A DNA stretch of 64,000 nt from Uloborus plumipes (lineage: Eukaryota > Arthropoda > Arachnida > Araneae > Uloboridae): assembly GCA_038373865.1 (NCBI GenBank), contig JAXGGA010000028.1, positions 310,001 to 374,000 on the forward strand, written 5' to 3'. Position 1 is the first letter of the stretch. The number at the start of each line of letters is the position of its first letter. Below are positions 35,201 to 51,920 of this stretch, piece by piece. The position numbers were made by a program, and so were the translations under genes. The notes below the pieces were generated by a model that saw only the letters and a list, made by a program, of their open reading frames with translations, was not told where the DNA came from and did no database searches.

Positions 35201-36803
35201 TGTAGTTAAACTATGACAAAAGATACTTCAAAATCAATTCCTTGCTCCATCGCTACCGTCTTGTAGAGACTTGATACCAAGATGACAACACACATGCAAC
35301 TCGTGTTAATTCAACCCACCAATGAATATGTAATACTGTTACATATGGAAATCGATTCAACCCATTTTCATTGCACTAATGCTTTGATTACTTTGCATCG
35401 AATTGGAACTGAGCTGTTCATCTCCATGTAAATTACTTAACATTATTACCTGCAAATTTGAGAATTATCTTGGAAGGAAGGTAACGTAACCGAAATTGGA
35501 AATGATGTTCTCAAACGGCTCAACGTATTTTATCGTCCCAGTTTTCATTTTAAAAAGTAAGAAGTCACGTACAAATTATTCAAGCAAAAACGCAAATTTT
35601 GTTTTTTACTTAAGCAATGTTTAAAAAACTTTTCATTTTAGTTTAACTTAAAATGTGTTCCATATAGAAATGCGCTTTGCTATGTTAATTAAAATATAAA
35701 ACGATATTTAAATATACTTCATCATATTTTAAACATAAAAAAAATTACAGAAAGTTCCATGAAATATATTTTTAGAATTTCAATTCATCATTTAAACACG
35801 AGGTACAAATACCTAGATGCCTAACCGTTCAACCAATAGAAGCAAACTTCAGATGTGGGTATTTGAAGATATATCGAGATAGTGACGATTTAACAACGCT
35901 TTGAAAACGGTTACGATTACAGCAAGCGAATTTCAAAACCTTCGAATGGAAGAACCCCATCCCGCCCATTCTCCACCTTATCTTCAGAATGTTAGCTTTT
36001 TTTTTGGCCTTGATCCCTATAATAGGCGTTTCTTTTCTCATACACAAAGTGGTCCAAAAGTAACATCTCCTGTGTACGAAGTCGTAGTGGAATACCCGCT
36101 GATTTAATGGAACCAAAATTTTAGATATGGTTAGGTGTAGACATGCACTCATGGTTGAGATGATTTTAAACACACTGATTAAACACGGCAGTGTTTCAGG
36201 TTGCAGTTACTGCTATCGAATTTTGAAGTTCACAATAGATGTTACAAAAACACAAAAGCTTCAAGCAATTTCTTTAAAAATACATATAGCGTAATTATAT
36301 TTCTTTCGAAACTTGAAACTAATGAATTGCAGCCATAAGTAAAGATTTGCAACCAAAACGTTGATTTGTTCATTTTGATTGTATGAGTTTTTAAAGATAC
36401 AACCGGCATATTTACAATACATCTTTTCAGCAAGTCCATCATTGGGTGATCAGGATTGGGATCAATCCCCTCCTCTCATGGATTTTATAAACAATATTAT
36501 TAATTATAGTTTTAAACTTACGAAATGTACTTCGTATTTATGTCTCCTCTCCGCAAAATTTTGAAAAATTCTTGCTCTCCAAGACAATCAGATAAAATTT
36601 GAGTCAAGCATGACATTTATGATTATTTTAAAAATGTGCTGCAAGATGCCCCCACAATATCACAACTCTAATCAAAATATAAAACACATATTTTACAATT
36701 AGACGAAATTTCGATGTAGTCATAATTTCATACATGTACACCACTTAGGCTCAGTTTCACTTTTCAAACTTATTTTGCAATAAATATACAGTATCTCAAA
36801 ATA
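32280..36803. other. No recognisable gene; AT-rich
   Basis: A poly-T run at about 32348-32366. Open stretches at 32795-32995, 33278-33484 and 35829-36173 lack domain features and good splice sites. Three near-repeats of 'ttcagttcaagtgctttttt' type cluster at about 33045-33120. If the exon at 31705 belongs to a gene, part of this may be its upstream intron. Confidence 0.45.
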
Positions 36804-37453
36804 CAGGGTGTCCACTCCAATCGTGCACCAATAGCTAATTTCTAAACCGTTAGAGATAAGCATATAGTTTATTTAGGAAAAAATCTCCAAATTACGAAAG
36901 GAATTTTGGGTCTATTCAATGTTTTTCAAAAAATTAAATTTTGAAAGAGTTACGAAATTTAAATTTTTATACAGCCCCCCAGTCCTATCAATCATATTTA
37001 GTAAAACATTCTTGACGCTGTAACGTTTAAAACTAAAAAAAAATCACTCTTCTACCACAAAAATTGACCGAGTTATGACGTTTTGAAAAATCAAGATTTT
37101 GAAAGTTTTCGCATACGGTCCCTTAAGCGATCGCTCGATGACGTCATGAAATAATGCAAAATCTTGATTTTTCAAAACGTCATAACTCGGTCAATTTTTG
37201 TGGTAGAAGAGTGATTTTTTTTAGTTTTAAACGTTACAGTGTCAAGAATGTTTTACTAAATATGATTGATAGGACTGGGGGGCTGTATAAAAATTTAACT
37301 TTCGTAACTCTTTCAAAATTTGATTTTTTGAAAAACATTGAATAGACCCAAAATTCCTTTCGTAATTTGGAGATTTTTTCCTAAATAAACTATATGCTTA
37401 TCTCTAACGGTTTAGAAATTAGCTATTGGTCCACGATTGGAGTGGACACCCTG
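36804..37453. mobile_element. 650-bp palindromic (fold-back) element, copy 2
   Basis: Same ends (CAGGGTGTCCACTCCAATCG), same length and same orientation as 15835-16484, flanked by TA on both sides. In the parts compared, scattered single-base differences separate the copies (for example GTGGACC against GTGCACC in the left end). Arms of about 310 bp can pair along their whole length. Confidence 0.8.
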
Positions 37454-38430
37454 TATATTTCCCTTTAAAGCAAAATTATTTTAAAGTTGAATATAAACGT
37501 GCTAATTTTAGAAAACTGAAATGAAATTTCATAATGCTAACTTTGAGCACAAAGCCATCTTTTGTAACCTCTACCCTTTAACTGTAACACTAGTTTCATC
37601 GTCCCACGCAAAAGGGAAATCGAAACTCAATTCGATTCAAAGCACTTCAACGCGGAAAAAGCTACCTCGTTCAGGAAAACTAATGCCGTCAAAATTATTT
37701 AAATACCTTGCTTTTGTTAAGAGTATTTATCAGATAAAATAAATATATGTAATTACTTATTACTAAATCTGTCTTATTTGTATTGATGTGAAGCCCCAGG
37801 AGGAGCGTTATTTTAAGTTTACTAAAAATGAACTTTCAAAACAAACCTGTTTCACACATATTAGTTGAATTCAGTTTTCTTTATGGTAGATGGCATGAAC
37901 ACTGTTAGTTTTATTGTGTTAGTGTTGATGAATTGTTATTTGCTACTTACATTATTACTTTTTTGAAAGCTGGATCAGATAAAGTAATTCTTTTTGAATA
38001 CTTATAGGGAAATATTTCGCGTTCCTGTAGTTAAGTAAAGATGCATTTAGTAGGGGACAAGCCAAGGGGACTTGTAGGAAGTAGCCAAGCAAGGTGAAAT
38101 GGCAAAAGATTTTACACAGTTAGCGCAGCTCCGCCTATCTAAACACGTTTTAATGGTGTTATTGCACAGGTAGTTGATTCTTGTCAAAATAGATTAATCC
38201 AGAGATCAAGTTATATGGTAATGCAATTCATTTTCACAATTTGATATTCATACCATATCGTTTTGAGGCATATCTAAAATAGTTTTACTCATAAAAAGGG
38301 AGAGTTTTTGTAAGCATCATTTTAAACAATGAGATCTATGGTGCAATATTTACTTCATATTAGGTACGTATTTATTTAAAATGGTATTTACAATTTTTCA
38401 AGGGTGTGCGGGGTAAATTTAAATAGTTTC
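37454..38430. other. No recognisable gene
   Basis: An ATG-initiated open stretch of 73 codons (37521-37742) has many Ser/Lys residues but no recognised motif. I could not support it as a gene. Confidence 0.4.
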
Positions 38431-38620
38431 TACCATTTACTTATTCATTTATTAAATATACGCATTCATTCATCAATTAATTCGATTGCATTTCTTCATG
38501 TATTCATTCACTTCTTTTCATATTCACTATTTCAATCACTTATTTACTTATACATTTATGTATTCACTTATTTTTAGTTACCTACTTAGCATTCATTCAT
38601 TAAATAAATAAATACATTTA
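38431..38620. repeat. Degenerate ATTC/ATTT tetranucleotide tract
   Basis: Dense, imperfect reiteration of ATTC and TTAT tetramers (TCATTCATT, TATTCACT and similar). Confidence 0.6.
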
Positions 38621-38850
38621 CAATTAACACGTTTACAATTTAATTTATGAAATTTATAGGTTACTATCCATTGTGATCTTCCCTGAACATTATATTTTCA
38701 ATAGTACAATGCATCACTGTAGAACAATAAAGTTCTTTATTAACAAAAACCGGAGATTACAAAGTGAAATTCCATTCTTTTTCAAAAACATACTTTAGAA
38801 TACCAGTGTATAAACAATCAATATTTTTTTATCTTTATTATTTCACAAAT

Positions 38851-38870
38851 GTGTGTGTGTGTGTGTGTGT
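38851..38870. repeat. (GT)10 microsatellite
   Basis: Ten uninterrupted GT units. Confidence 0.95.
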
Positions 38871-39080
38871 CTTTTTATTTTTTTGCTGTGACAACGCCAT
38901 AACTTCTTTAATAACTCAAATTTCAGAAGTAAAGTATCATTTTGAACTTTTTTGTACCGTTTTTGACGTAAAAGAAACAAGAGAATTAACAATTTGGTTG
39001 TTTTGTCGATAAAAATTGATTTTTTAAAGTTATTTACTAAGCACTGCTGTTATGTATAGTATTCTGAACCGGAAGCCCAG

Positions 39081-39147
39081 GGGCTCGGTTCGTTATTTCA
39101 TCGTGCTGATAATCTGAAGATGGTAAGTTCGATTCCTCATGGGCCCG
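39081..39147 (+). pseudogene. tRNA-Ile(GAT)-like pseudogene or tRNA-derived SINE head
   Basis: GGGCTC at the start pairs with GGGCCC at the end. CTGATAA sits where an isoleucine anticodon loop (GAT) would be, in the context ATCGTGCTGATAA. AAGTTCGATTCCTC resembles the T-loop/B box. The D-arm and T-stem pairings are damaged, so it is unlikely to be a working tRNA. It is followed by an A/T-rich tail, which would fit a tRNA-derived SINE. Confidence 0.45.
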
Positions 39148-39738
39148 AAAAATTCTTCTGCAGAATTAAAAGCCTTTTTTTTGGATAAATTTACAGTTCA
39201 AAGGAATTGCTGGATTTTGAACGACAGTTCTGTTGTTAAAATCTAAAACGAAAACTTTTTTTGATTTTAACAAAAAGTTTTTTTTATACTGACCTTGCTC
39301 CATTTCATCTTGTAAGGGAGTAAGGGACGAAATTTTAATTTTATATGGCTGTTTTTGCTATTTCTTAAAAACACACAAATATAGTTTCGTAAGTTGCACT
39401 CTTAATAACTTTAAATCTGTTGGGGGGATAGAATTTTGTGCATTTTCTCCCCGTTCTCCTGTTAGATAAACAAGTCGCTGCTCTAAACTAACTATACCAT
39501 GTTAAAACACAGTTACGTTCTCAAAACAGAATGAACTAGTGCTTGCAATCTCGTTTTGTTAACACTTATACTTTGGTTTATCTTGTGTTGATAGGACATT
39601 CAGTACTTGAAAACAATACTTTATTCTTACGTTTTATTAACGCAAATATTTAAAGTCAATCCATTACCGTTAATATACTGTTTTTCAACGTATCTTAGCA
39701 CGTATTAAAGCAGATTTAAAAATTGCATCTAGCGTACA

Positions 39739-39753
39739 CCCCCCCCCCCCCCC
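39739..39753. repeat. Poly-C run (15)
   Basis: Fifteen uninterrupted C residues. Confidence 0.9.
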
Positions 39754-39833
39754 ATTTAGTAAACATATATGATGCAAAAATATATTTTCTATTGGCAGTT
39801 GCTCTTAAGGTAAAGTACCGATTTTTTTCGCTC

Positions 39834-39940
39834 AACCAAAAACAAAAATCCTACTAAATCAAAAACAAAAATCATATTAAACCAAGAAAAAAAATCATAT
39901 TAAACCAAGAAAAAAAATCATATTAAACTAAAAGCAAAAA
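39834..39940. repeat. About 23-bp tandem repeat, 4-5 copies
   Basis: Units of the form AAACCAAGAAAAAAAATCAT with a period of 23 bp. The two central copies are almost identical. Confidence 0.75.
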
Positions 39941-41856
39941 GAAAAGAAGAACCTCTTATACACGTTCTTGCTATTTGGATCGATTTCAAAACGTGTCTAC
40001 ACCTTATTTTCGTCAGAAAAAGAATATCATGGCACCTTATCTGTTTTTGTTGTCGTTCTGATGAGAATATCACTAATGCGGAATTTGTAATTAGAATGAT
40101 TCCTAAAAGCCTTTACCAACAGTAATGAAAGCTAGCTTCCAGAAACTCCGATGGACGTAACAAATCGCTTTTTTATGATCATATTTAATGAGAATGAGGT
40201 AGTGCAAGCATTAGACGAGCTGTAATGAATTTATGACGAAATAAAGCAGCTGTTTGTTGAGCTTTCATTAGGAGGGAAAGGAATCCAAGCTGGATTACTA
40301 CGAGATTCGCCTCTTCTCTTTTTTCTGCTCCATTACTTTTAATGCGTTTGTTGCTGTGCAAAGATTATCTATAAAACTACATAAAATCTTTCAGGAAATG
40401 TTGGATACAACAAAAGTTTGAGGCGCAAAGCTATGTTATATCCTTTCCAATGAGATAGATATTGACATTCAAATACTCTCGTATATGAATGTAGTCGTGC
40501 TCTCAATTCATTTGAATTCCTCTAACAAGGAGGAAAATAGTCCTGATCACCACGTAGTGACGAAATTATAGACGTTGAATTCACTATTCAGCATTTTCTT
40601 CAGAATACAGAATATAATTTAGGTTTGGTGATGTTGATCTGGGAATTTATGCTCATAATACCTTGCGGTGATAGTAAAAAAAAATCTCAAAAATATGAGC
40701 AAATAATTCATTTGTGTTAATAATATGAAAAACGTAATGTAATAAACTTGTTCATTGCTTCACGGTACCGTACAATATGTACAAGATTATACAAGACAGT
40801 ACATTTTCTTTCTCACAAGTGACTTAAATGCAGCAGGAAAAATTATTACTAGAAAAACATTAATATTCTCTTTTACAACGCAGATAAAATATAAAAATTA
40901 TCACTTAACTTTAAGTGATATAAATGTCAAAAGTTGTAAACAGTAAAATGTACAAAATAGGTAGAGGACAAGTGGAGGGAAACAAAATGAGAGTTTTAGC
41001 TTGTTTTGAAATGATTTCTTAAATTGTAAATGTTACAACATTTAATAGGGGATTTCACGTAAATAAGAGCTTTCTTCATAGCTTTCTTGGCCATTAAAAC
41101 TAAATTGTTTGCTCATAATCAGCTTTAAAGGTATTCCATTATTCAACTTAAAACGCACCATTTGAAGCAAACATTAATCTTTGCATTTATCCAACGCACA
41201 ACCTGATTGAAGTTTAATCGAATCTCCTAATAGCAGTACTCAGGATATCACAATAGCTGTTGCTATGAGTGGTTGCTCTTGTCCTGCTTATGTATAATTA
41301 CGGTTTACATACTATTATTTAAACAGTGAGACTAAACAAGAACGAGCGGTTGCAGAAATCTCACCAAATAAGAACACAGACATAGAAAGAGATATCTATA
41401 TTATCAACAAATTGCGCAAATAAACGGCAAAATAAATAGATGACTTTTAGTGGAAGTTGAAAATGATCAAAATCTACTTTGCTGCGATTTTCAAAAAGCT
41501 AGCAATACTACAAAGGATCAATTCCATTTTAAGCGCTATATGTACAAAAGTATTGTACTTGCAACAAAGAAAAATGAAAATAACTACCATCTTATAAATA
41601 TTTGGAACTGTGCTAACTACATGGTAACACAAAGGTTTTTTAACAGCGAAAATACAAGAAAAGTATTTTTTTTTTTTTTTTTGGTTATTATTTGAGAAGC
41701 AATTCTTAAGGGCGCTTTTTTTCTTAATGCTTCATAAAATACAAAAGTACGACATGAGATTTTTTTTATTAAAATTAGAGAAAAATAGCAATTCATTATG
41801 CGCTTGTTTTTCGAAAAATTACCGCTTAAGTAAATCAAAATTTTGAATTACTGCTG
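39941..41856. other. No recognisable gene
   Basis: AT-rich; open stretches at 40755-40946 and 41450-41838 look random and end in a poly-T run (41666-41682). Confidence 0.4.
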
Positions 41857-41888
41857 TCTGGCGCGAAAGCTTCGCGTGGGTCCGCTAG
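41857..41888 (+). mobile_element. Helitron 3'-terminus (hairpin plus CTAG)
   Basis: A short hairpin (CGCGAA, loop AGC, TTCGCG; 41862-41876) is followed eight bases later by CTAG|T at 41885-41889. That is the hallmark 3' end of rolling-circle Helitron elements: a GC-rich hairpin shortly before CTRR, inserted before T. The 5' end was not located, so the element length is unknown. Confidence 0.5.
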
Positions 41889-41889
41889 T

Positions 41890-44219
41890 AATCTATATCG
41901 GTATTCTTAAATAGTACTATCCCTAATGGTTTTCCCACTTTGCTCTTACAAAATATCAGGAGTTGAAAGCAAATATTCTCATAAAATTTATTTGCATATT
42001 TAAGTCACGAGATTTGAAGAAATCTTCAGCATAACAGAATTTAAAATTTTTAATTCAAACAGTGAAGCTGTTCCATTGTTAGAAAATAAACACAACCTCA
42101 AAGAGCATTCATTTTTTCTTTCGGTTTTTTACTGCTTTAGCAGAATATAAGGATTATATATGACATGTTTATGCATGTTAAAAATACACGTGTATATCTT
42201 CGGTGTCTCGATAACAACTTCAACAGAATTTTCGTATAATCTCATTCTGCAGATGGATAAAAGATTTATAGATATAATAACTCACAACTAATCACTTCAC
42301 TTGAGGAACGAAAATAAGAAGCCGAAGCAATCGATAAGCAATTTTTTCACCTAAATGAGACGTTTTTGCTTTTTATGTCGTGTTCAAGTTGCAATTCTCG
42401 AGATTATGTATGCTTTTATAGCATGATAAAAAGCCTTTCCCTTTACATTGAAGAAATAGGGGAAAATAAATGTCTTTTAGCTGAAAGGGCAAATAATGAA
42501 AGTATTACTCGATTCTCACTCTCTTTATATTTGATAGCGGAGTCTGACATTTTTCGAAATAACCTGCGAAGGTACAGGAATTTAATTGTCAAGATCCAAC
42601 AATGAAAATAAACTTAACGACAAGCATAATTTATATGCAAGAGTATCTTTTGAGAGAGTAAAGTATATGAATTTTGAAGTTTAAAAGCAGTTTATTTACA
42701 AAGAAAATATTTTGCGTGCATCAAAATTGTTTTGGGTATATGCAGAAATTTCAATTTTTTGTTAAAAGTGTTCAATGACAAACAAATCATTATTTACTTT
42801 TTTATACGTGAAACATTTTTTGTGGTTTTTGGATTTTTTTTGGGCGATTCTCTGTAAACTGGTAATAGGCTGTCCGGACTGAGTATTTTAAAACTAATAA
42901 AGTGTAATAAAGTAATTATCGCCCTTAACACAAGTAAAGCATTAATACTTTGTGGCCCAATTGTATTTGGAGTGATAACACTTTTTTTTTTCTAGAAATT
43001 ATCTAAGCGCCGAAACACAGTCCCCTGGCTGTCCCAATCCCATAGTCTAACTGTTAAAGATAGTATTTCAAAAAACCTATGAACACTACATAAATTTGGC
43101 AATTAATATTTAAAATTGAATCATGAAGCTATATTTTTCTTATGAAATAAGGTATAATTACGCATTTTTAAAACTTAAAATTGTCATGTAAATTCTGTCC
43201 GGAGTTTTTTCAAACAGTCCAATGCAACAAATTCAAAGCTGCAATACGAAAAATCTATAACTTTTGCAAATTTTTTTTGGCATGAAGTTTAAAGTAATCA
43301 GTGTGAATTTGCCGAAATCGCCAAGAACGGTGTTGAAATGCTACTTTGCTTAGTTTGAGAGTCACATTTGTGACGAAAGTATGCATCAGGGTCGTTGCGA
43401 AAACAGTCCTCTGGGAAGTGATTTTATAAATGTCAATTAATTTAATTATAAAACATAATAGTTATGTCTACGATTTGTGCCTCAATGTATAGGTAGTCTC
43501 GTAATTAATTATGTTCCATTAGTTTTGCAGCTATTACACAACAAAGAGCAAATCAGAAAAACACAAACTTCAATTGGCCCTCTTTTAAACCAAAGTAATA
43601 GATTCATTTTGTGAACAATATTATTATAATTATACGAACATTTCAAAAAACCGTGCCCGGACAGATTTCGTGTGAAAAATGACGAGTTTACAGATAATCG
43701 CCCTTTTTTTTCAACTTTCTTTGAGACTTTTTTAAATACGGGAACACTTACGAAAAGAATCTTACATTGCTAGAAAAATACAATCAACAGCCAAAAAGTT
43801 TTACTGCATGATCTTTTCTTTTTAATAAAAAATCATGTGAAATTTGCCCAATACATAATGAAAAAGCATTCAAAAACTTAGATTCTAGTGTATGCTTGTG
43901 TGTGCAAAGCTTCAAACTACACAACTAGTGCCTTTGATACGAAAAACACAAAAACGACATTAATATCAATACGTTTTTACGCTCATTTTTTTTTGAAATA
44001 TTGCTTAGCATTTACTATGCTTGTCAAACAGGTGGTTCATTGTCATTTCCTTCCTTCCTGCTCGTGGAAAGTAACCATGGCAACAGGAAGAAATTTCACT
44101 GAGATTTGTTTTTAGGCTTAAGTAAATCATTGTTTTCGAAAAAAAAAACTCTATTCGTGAAGCATGGTATTGAAGGAAATTGTTTTTCCCACTCCCGAGT
44201 TATCATAAATAACTTTTAG
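41890..44219. other. No recognisable gene
   Basis: An open stretch at 42366-42605 (79 codons, mixed composition) has a poor acceptor and no recognised domain. The remainder is AT-rich with homopolymers. Confidence 0.4.
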
Positions 44220-44652
44220 CAGCGGTCTGCAACCCGTCGATCGCGGTCGACTGGTCGATCTCATTTTGAGTCGATTGCGGCTATATTTTGAACCTCGTTT
44301 TCTGTTTGAGTAGCATTAATGAACATTAATATCTGAATAAAATTAGGTTTAAAGTCTAAGAACTTTTCAAATAACATTTAATTTAAACTTTTTATAGTCA
44401 CTGGAAAAATTGCAGTCACTATTTATCAATTTTGGAGCAAGCAATACACTTGTGCTGTTTGATAAACATCAAAATATTATTGAAAAGAGATGACCTACAG
44501 TTTGAAGTCTGTAATGCTGTCAATTTAATTATATAGGCAAGAAATCTATACTGTAATTATATATATAATGCCACCCCTCCCACCATGTCGATCTCTTTGT
44601 TCACACAAACTTGGAAACTAGATTTTCAGTCAATTTAGGTTGTCGACCGCTG
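44220..44652. mobile_element. hAT-type MITE (433 bp)
   Basis: Ends CAGCGGTCTGCAACCC and the inverse of CAGCGGTCGACAACC. The flanking octamers ACTTTTAG and ACTTATAT agree at 6 of 8 bases, consistent with an aged 8-bp target duplication. A GTCGATCGCGGTCGAC-like block lies just inside the left end. No coding capacity. Confidence 0.6.
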
Positions 44653-45175
44653 ACTTATATAATAAAGGATGAGCTACATATTCTCAAGAAGTTGCTAGAG
44701 TTGAAAAGCATATTAAGATTAGAATGTAAAGTTAAATTAGAAAAAAATAAAGTTGATCATTGAGAGCTTTTTAGTTACTTCTTCACAAGGACGGATTTAG
44801 AAATGTTTCTGGGGGGGGGGATTGATTTTATTACGTATCCTTTCCTTCACATCTTAGTTTATAAATGTTGACCTCATATGTGTGGGTTTTGGACTTTAAT
44901 TGTAGAACGTATCTTGAGGAGAAGCCAAAACCTTCCTTCTGCTAGCATAAAAGAGTCCTTAAATGTCTCTTTTAACCTACAATATAGAAAACTTCCGAGT
45001 GGTGAGTCCTTTAAGAGAGGGATGATAACCTAATCATCCCTCCCTGGTATTCGTCGATGCCTCTTCAAATGGTTTAAGCATAATTGTGTTAATAGTTTTA
45101 CATATTCTTCGCACCACGAAACCAGCCAAATGCTGCAATCTTGCTTTATTAAATTTATTAATTACTAGATAAAGA
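44653..45175. other. No recognisable gene; contains a G-rich run
   Basis: 'Acggatttagaaatgtttct' followed by a G run (44795-44820) resembles the edge of a short interspersed repeat. Nothing else is supportable. Confidence 0.35.
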
Positions 45176-45397
45176 TATAGTGCTCCTTTGGTTAGTTGAT
45201 CTCTGACATTGACAAAGTTTACCTCTTTATTGGGTAATAGGATGGGTAAGTAGTGCTGAACTGAATTGGGTTACTTTTGTAGTCTTTTTTCAAATGCATT
45301 CCAATTCAAACCCACAACGAATACCTTTTCCTATTACCAGAAAAATAGGTAAATATTGTCAATGTTGAAGATCAACTGTTCAAAAGAGAACTATAAA
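45176..45397. repeat. Inverted-repeat MITE-like element (about 220 bp)
   Basis: The left arm (AGTTGATCTCTGACATTGAC ... GGTAATAGGATGGGTA) matches the reversed right arm (AGTTGATCTTCAACATTGAC ... GGTAATAGGAAAAGGTA). Arms are about 100 bp and diverged. No clear target duplication. Confidence 0.6.
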
Positions 45398-49540
<4,143 letters not shown>

Positions 49541-50189
49541 AGGGTGATTCAAAAAAATTTTTTTTCGAATTTCTTTTATCTTACCCTGCAGTTTTTTACA
49601 CTATTCATGAATGTGATGTATGTAAAATTTTAGCTTAATTGAATAATATTTAGAGGTCGCGCAACGCGATCGAATTCTATTGAAAATTAGCAATTTCGAG
49701 AGTTGGAGTACATAACTTCATTACCCGAAATAATATTGTTCTTCATATAAAAGGAATAATTGAAAATGTTAGTTTACTCTACTAAGTAATTAGTAAATAA
49801 ATTAATAGCTCAAAGTGAGTTGTAATGACCGAAACCCCCCCCCCCGCTCCAAAGCTGCATCATCTCTTACCTGAGTTTGGGTAGAAAATGCAGCTGCAAG
49901 CTCGGGCTGTGGTTTGTTTTATTTTCGGTTATCTGAGATGTATGAGTTTATTCGGCTAAAACACCTAGCATCCACTCTAGACAGGGCCCAATATGATTGA
50001 CAGAAAGCCACTTCTATAGTAGCTGCTGCAGTACAAAGTATGGGTCAAAATGGGGAGGATTTGACAACGTCCATAAAACGGTAAAGGCAAACTATTCGCT
50101 CTGAATCGGCCGTTAACTTACAAAAGTCGTTTAAATCTATGATTTCCTTTGATAGTTTACTGGAACGAAACACTTATGCAAAATATAGT

Positions 50190-51368
50190 GGGAAAATGAA
50201 GGAAGATCGGTGGGTTTCATACCAGTATTAGTATCAGAACCACAAGCATTGATGATTTACTTCTGGGTTTCTAGTAAGTTAGTCAGGCACTGGAATTGCT
50301 ACGGCAAATGCTGCTGTGCGATAACCAGTTAGATTAAATGGGAACTTACTGAGCTCGTACTTGGTATGTGTTTCGATACGACATGCAGTGCCGGTACTAA
50401 AGTTGGAGCAAGTTTGAACTTGGGAAAAAGAACTAGGGAAGCAACTTTTATACTGTGCTTTCCGCCATTATATTTTAGACATTGTGCTTTCTGCGGTATT
50501 ACAACCAAAGTCAATTCTAGTCTTGGTCTTTCGGTATTTTAACTGATAAACCAAGAAATAGGCAGAATTGGGGTATCTGATTGCGTGCAATGTCAAATAC
50601 GGTGTTCACGCAATTGCGTGGAACCATCCACTGCCATTTTATCTACAATACTGCTTTTTAAGCGGTTTCAGCAATCGTAATCAAGGATAAACCATTCTAA
50701 TTTTAAACCTGGAGTGAGAAACGATGTGGTTAAAGAGTTGGTAGCCAATTCAGAGCAACGTGCAACTAGTAATGGAACTTGCGCAAAGTCAACTTCTGAT
50801 GAGCCATGCAAAAGAAGTGTCCAAGGAAGATACTAGAGCTTAGTGTGATTTTCTTGAGCGGAGCACTTTCTCTTGGTGTATGTTTTTATGTCCCAGGAGC
50901 GGTTCATCGTGTTATATCTGTGTAAAAGATTCTTTATGGCTTCAAGTTTATTTCACAGCCAGTTCAAACTTGCAGCCGGACAAAGAAAAAGTATTCGTAA
51001 CATATGAATATGATTTATTTCACATTCTTATCGTTAATGGGAAAGAATATCTAAGAGCTGGGTTCCCAGCAACCCTATTTGTGCAAGCACTGAGAAATTA
51101 TTTGGAACATTTTCAGCGTCCTTATTCATGTAAAGAGAAACTCAAAACATATCAGCTGTTTGATCTTGAGCATTGGAATCTTCAAGATAGCTATCAACAA
51201 GGCTTTGTACTACCGAAGAAACTGAGGATTATAAACGACAATACGGAGCGTGGCGTGGCCCTTATTGAAGCATTTGTTAAGACTATCACTAACGACGAAA
51301 AACAAAAACAGTGTCTTCTTCAAGTGGTACAGGAACACAGAAAAGGTTTCAAAGTTGCAAAAACGTAA
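50190..51368 (+). pseudogene. Decayed transposase-like gene of the AGGGTGATTC element
   Basis: Several pieces in shifting frames read like one protein: a segment around 50215-50330 (L-P-V-L-V-S-E-P-Q-A), then C-F-D-T-T-C-S-A-G-T-K-V-G-A near 50370-50410, then a 162-codon open part (50880-51368) ending in N-D-N-T-E-R-G-V-A-L-I-E-A-F and L-L-Q-V-V-Q-E-H-R-K. I recall the 'FDTT..' and 'ND.TERG' signatures from uncharacterised repeat-encoded proteins of arthropods and cnidarians. If they are the acidic catalytic residues of a DDE-type enzyme, that is inference. Stops and frameshifts between pieces make it inactive. Confidence 0.6.
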
Positions 51369-51639
51369 CCTTAAAAAGTATTGCAAGAATTAATAAGCGA
51401 ACTACTATACATTTAATGTATTTAAATTTGTTTTTTATATTTTTTCCGTATTTGATTAGTTTTCATACTTTTCTGCATTTCATTAGTTTTTCAGACATAT
51501 AGTTCATTTTGTGATTGCACGTTTTTTTTCTTGCACGTTTTTAGAAAAAAACAGCAATAAAGTAACTTTATTATTATTATTTACGTTCGCATTTGTGCCA
51601 CTATCACAAAGTTTGAAGTACTCCTAAGGTAAACATAGT

Positions 51640-51905
51640 TTACTAAAATTTTGGACAAATAATTCAGTGTATATAAAGGCCTAAATAAGACGGTAAGACG
51701 AACAAAAATACAAAGGCTACTTTTTCCCATAAATATCATTTATACTCACGTTTTTATCAATGTCACGAAATTTCAAGGCGTTTGCGCGACCTCTAAGTAT
51801 TAATATATTTTGTCAAAATTTTGCACAAATAATCAGTGTATATAGTGGCACAAAATAAGAGGGTAAGACGCACAAAAATACAAAGTTTATTTTTTTCCAT
51901 ACATT
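51640..51905. repeat. Subterminal unit of the AGGGTGATTC element, present twice
   Basis: About 90 bp recur: ACAAATAATTCAGTGTATAT ... GGTAAGACGAACAAAAATAC (near 51655-51735) and ACAAATAATCAGTGTATATA ... GGTAAGACGCACAAAAATAC (near 51825-51905). The copies lie at the right end of the transposon, period about 170 bp. Confidence 0.75.
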
Positions 51906-51920
51906 TCTGAATCACCCTAA

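Larger units (their letters stand above)
49541..51918 (+). mobile_element. AGGGTGATTC-ended DNA transposon, unclassified, decayed
   Basis: The left end AGGGTGATTCAAAAAAATTT and the right end ...CTGAATCACCCT are inverted. Similarity continues inward for about 140 bp (shared CTTACCCT and AGAGGTCGCGCAA). Flanks read TGTATA-TT on the left and AA-TGTATA on the right, so a 6-bp target copy TGTATA is possible, but the flanks are low complexity. The element carries a decayed gene (50190-51368) of a family I recall as widespread and uncharacterised in invertebrates. Confidence 0.7.

Noticed and set aside
35829..36173. 114-codon minus-strand open frame
   Set aside because: Considered as a mariner transposase fragment, but no catalytic motif or terminal repeats are seen around it.
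37154..37345. Open frame inside palindromic element copy 2
   Set aside because: It lies within a non-coding fold-back element, and the equivalent frame of copy 1 is broken.
42366..42605. 79-codon open frame with fairly varied composition
   Set aside because: Acceptor is weak, no donor or family match; could be real but cannot be supported.
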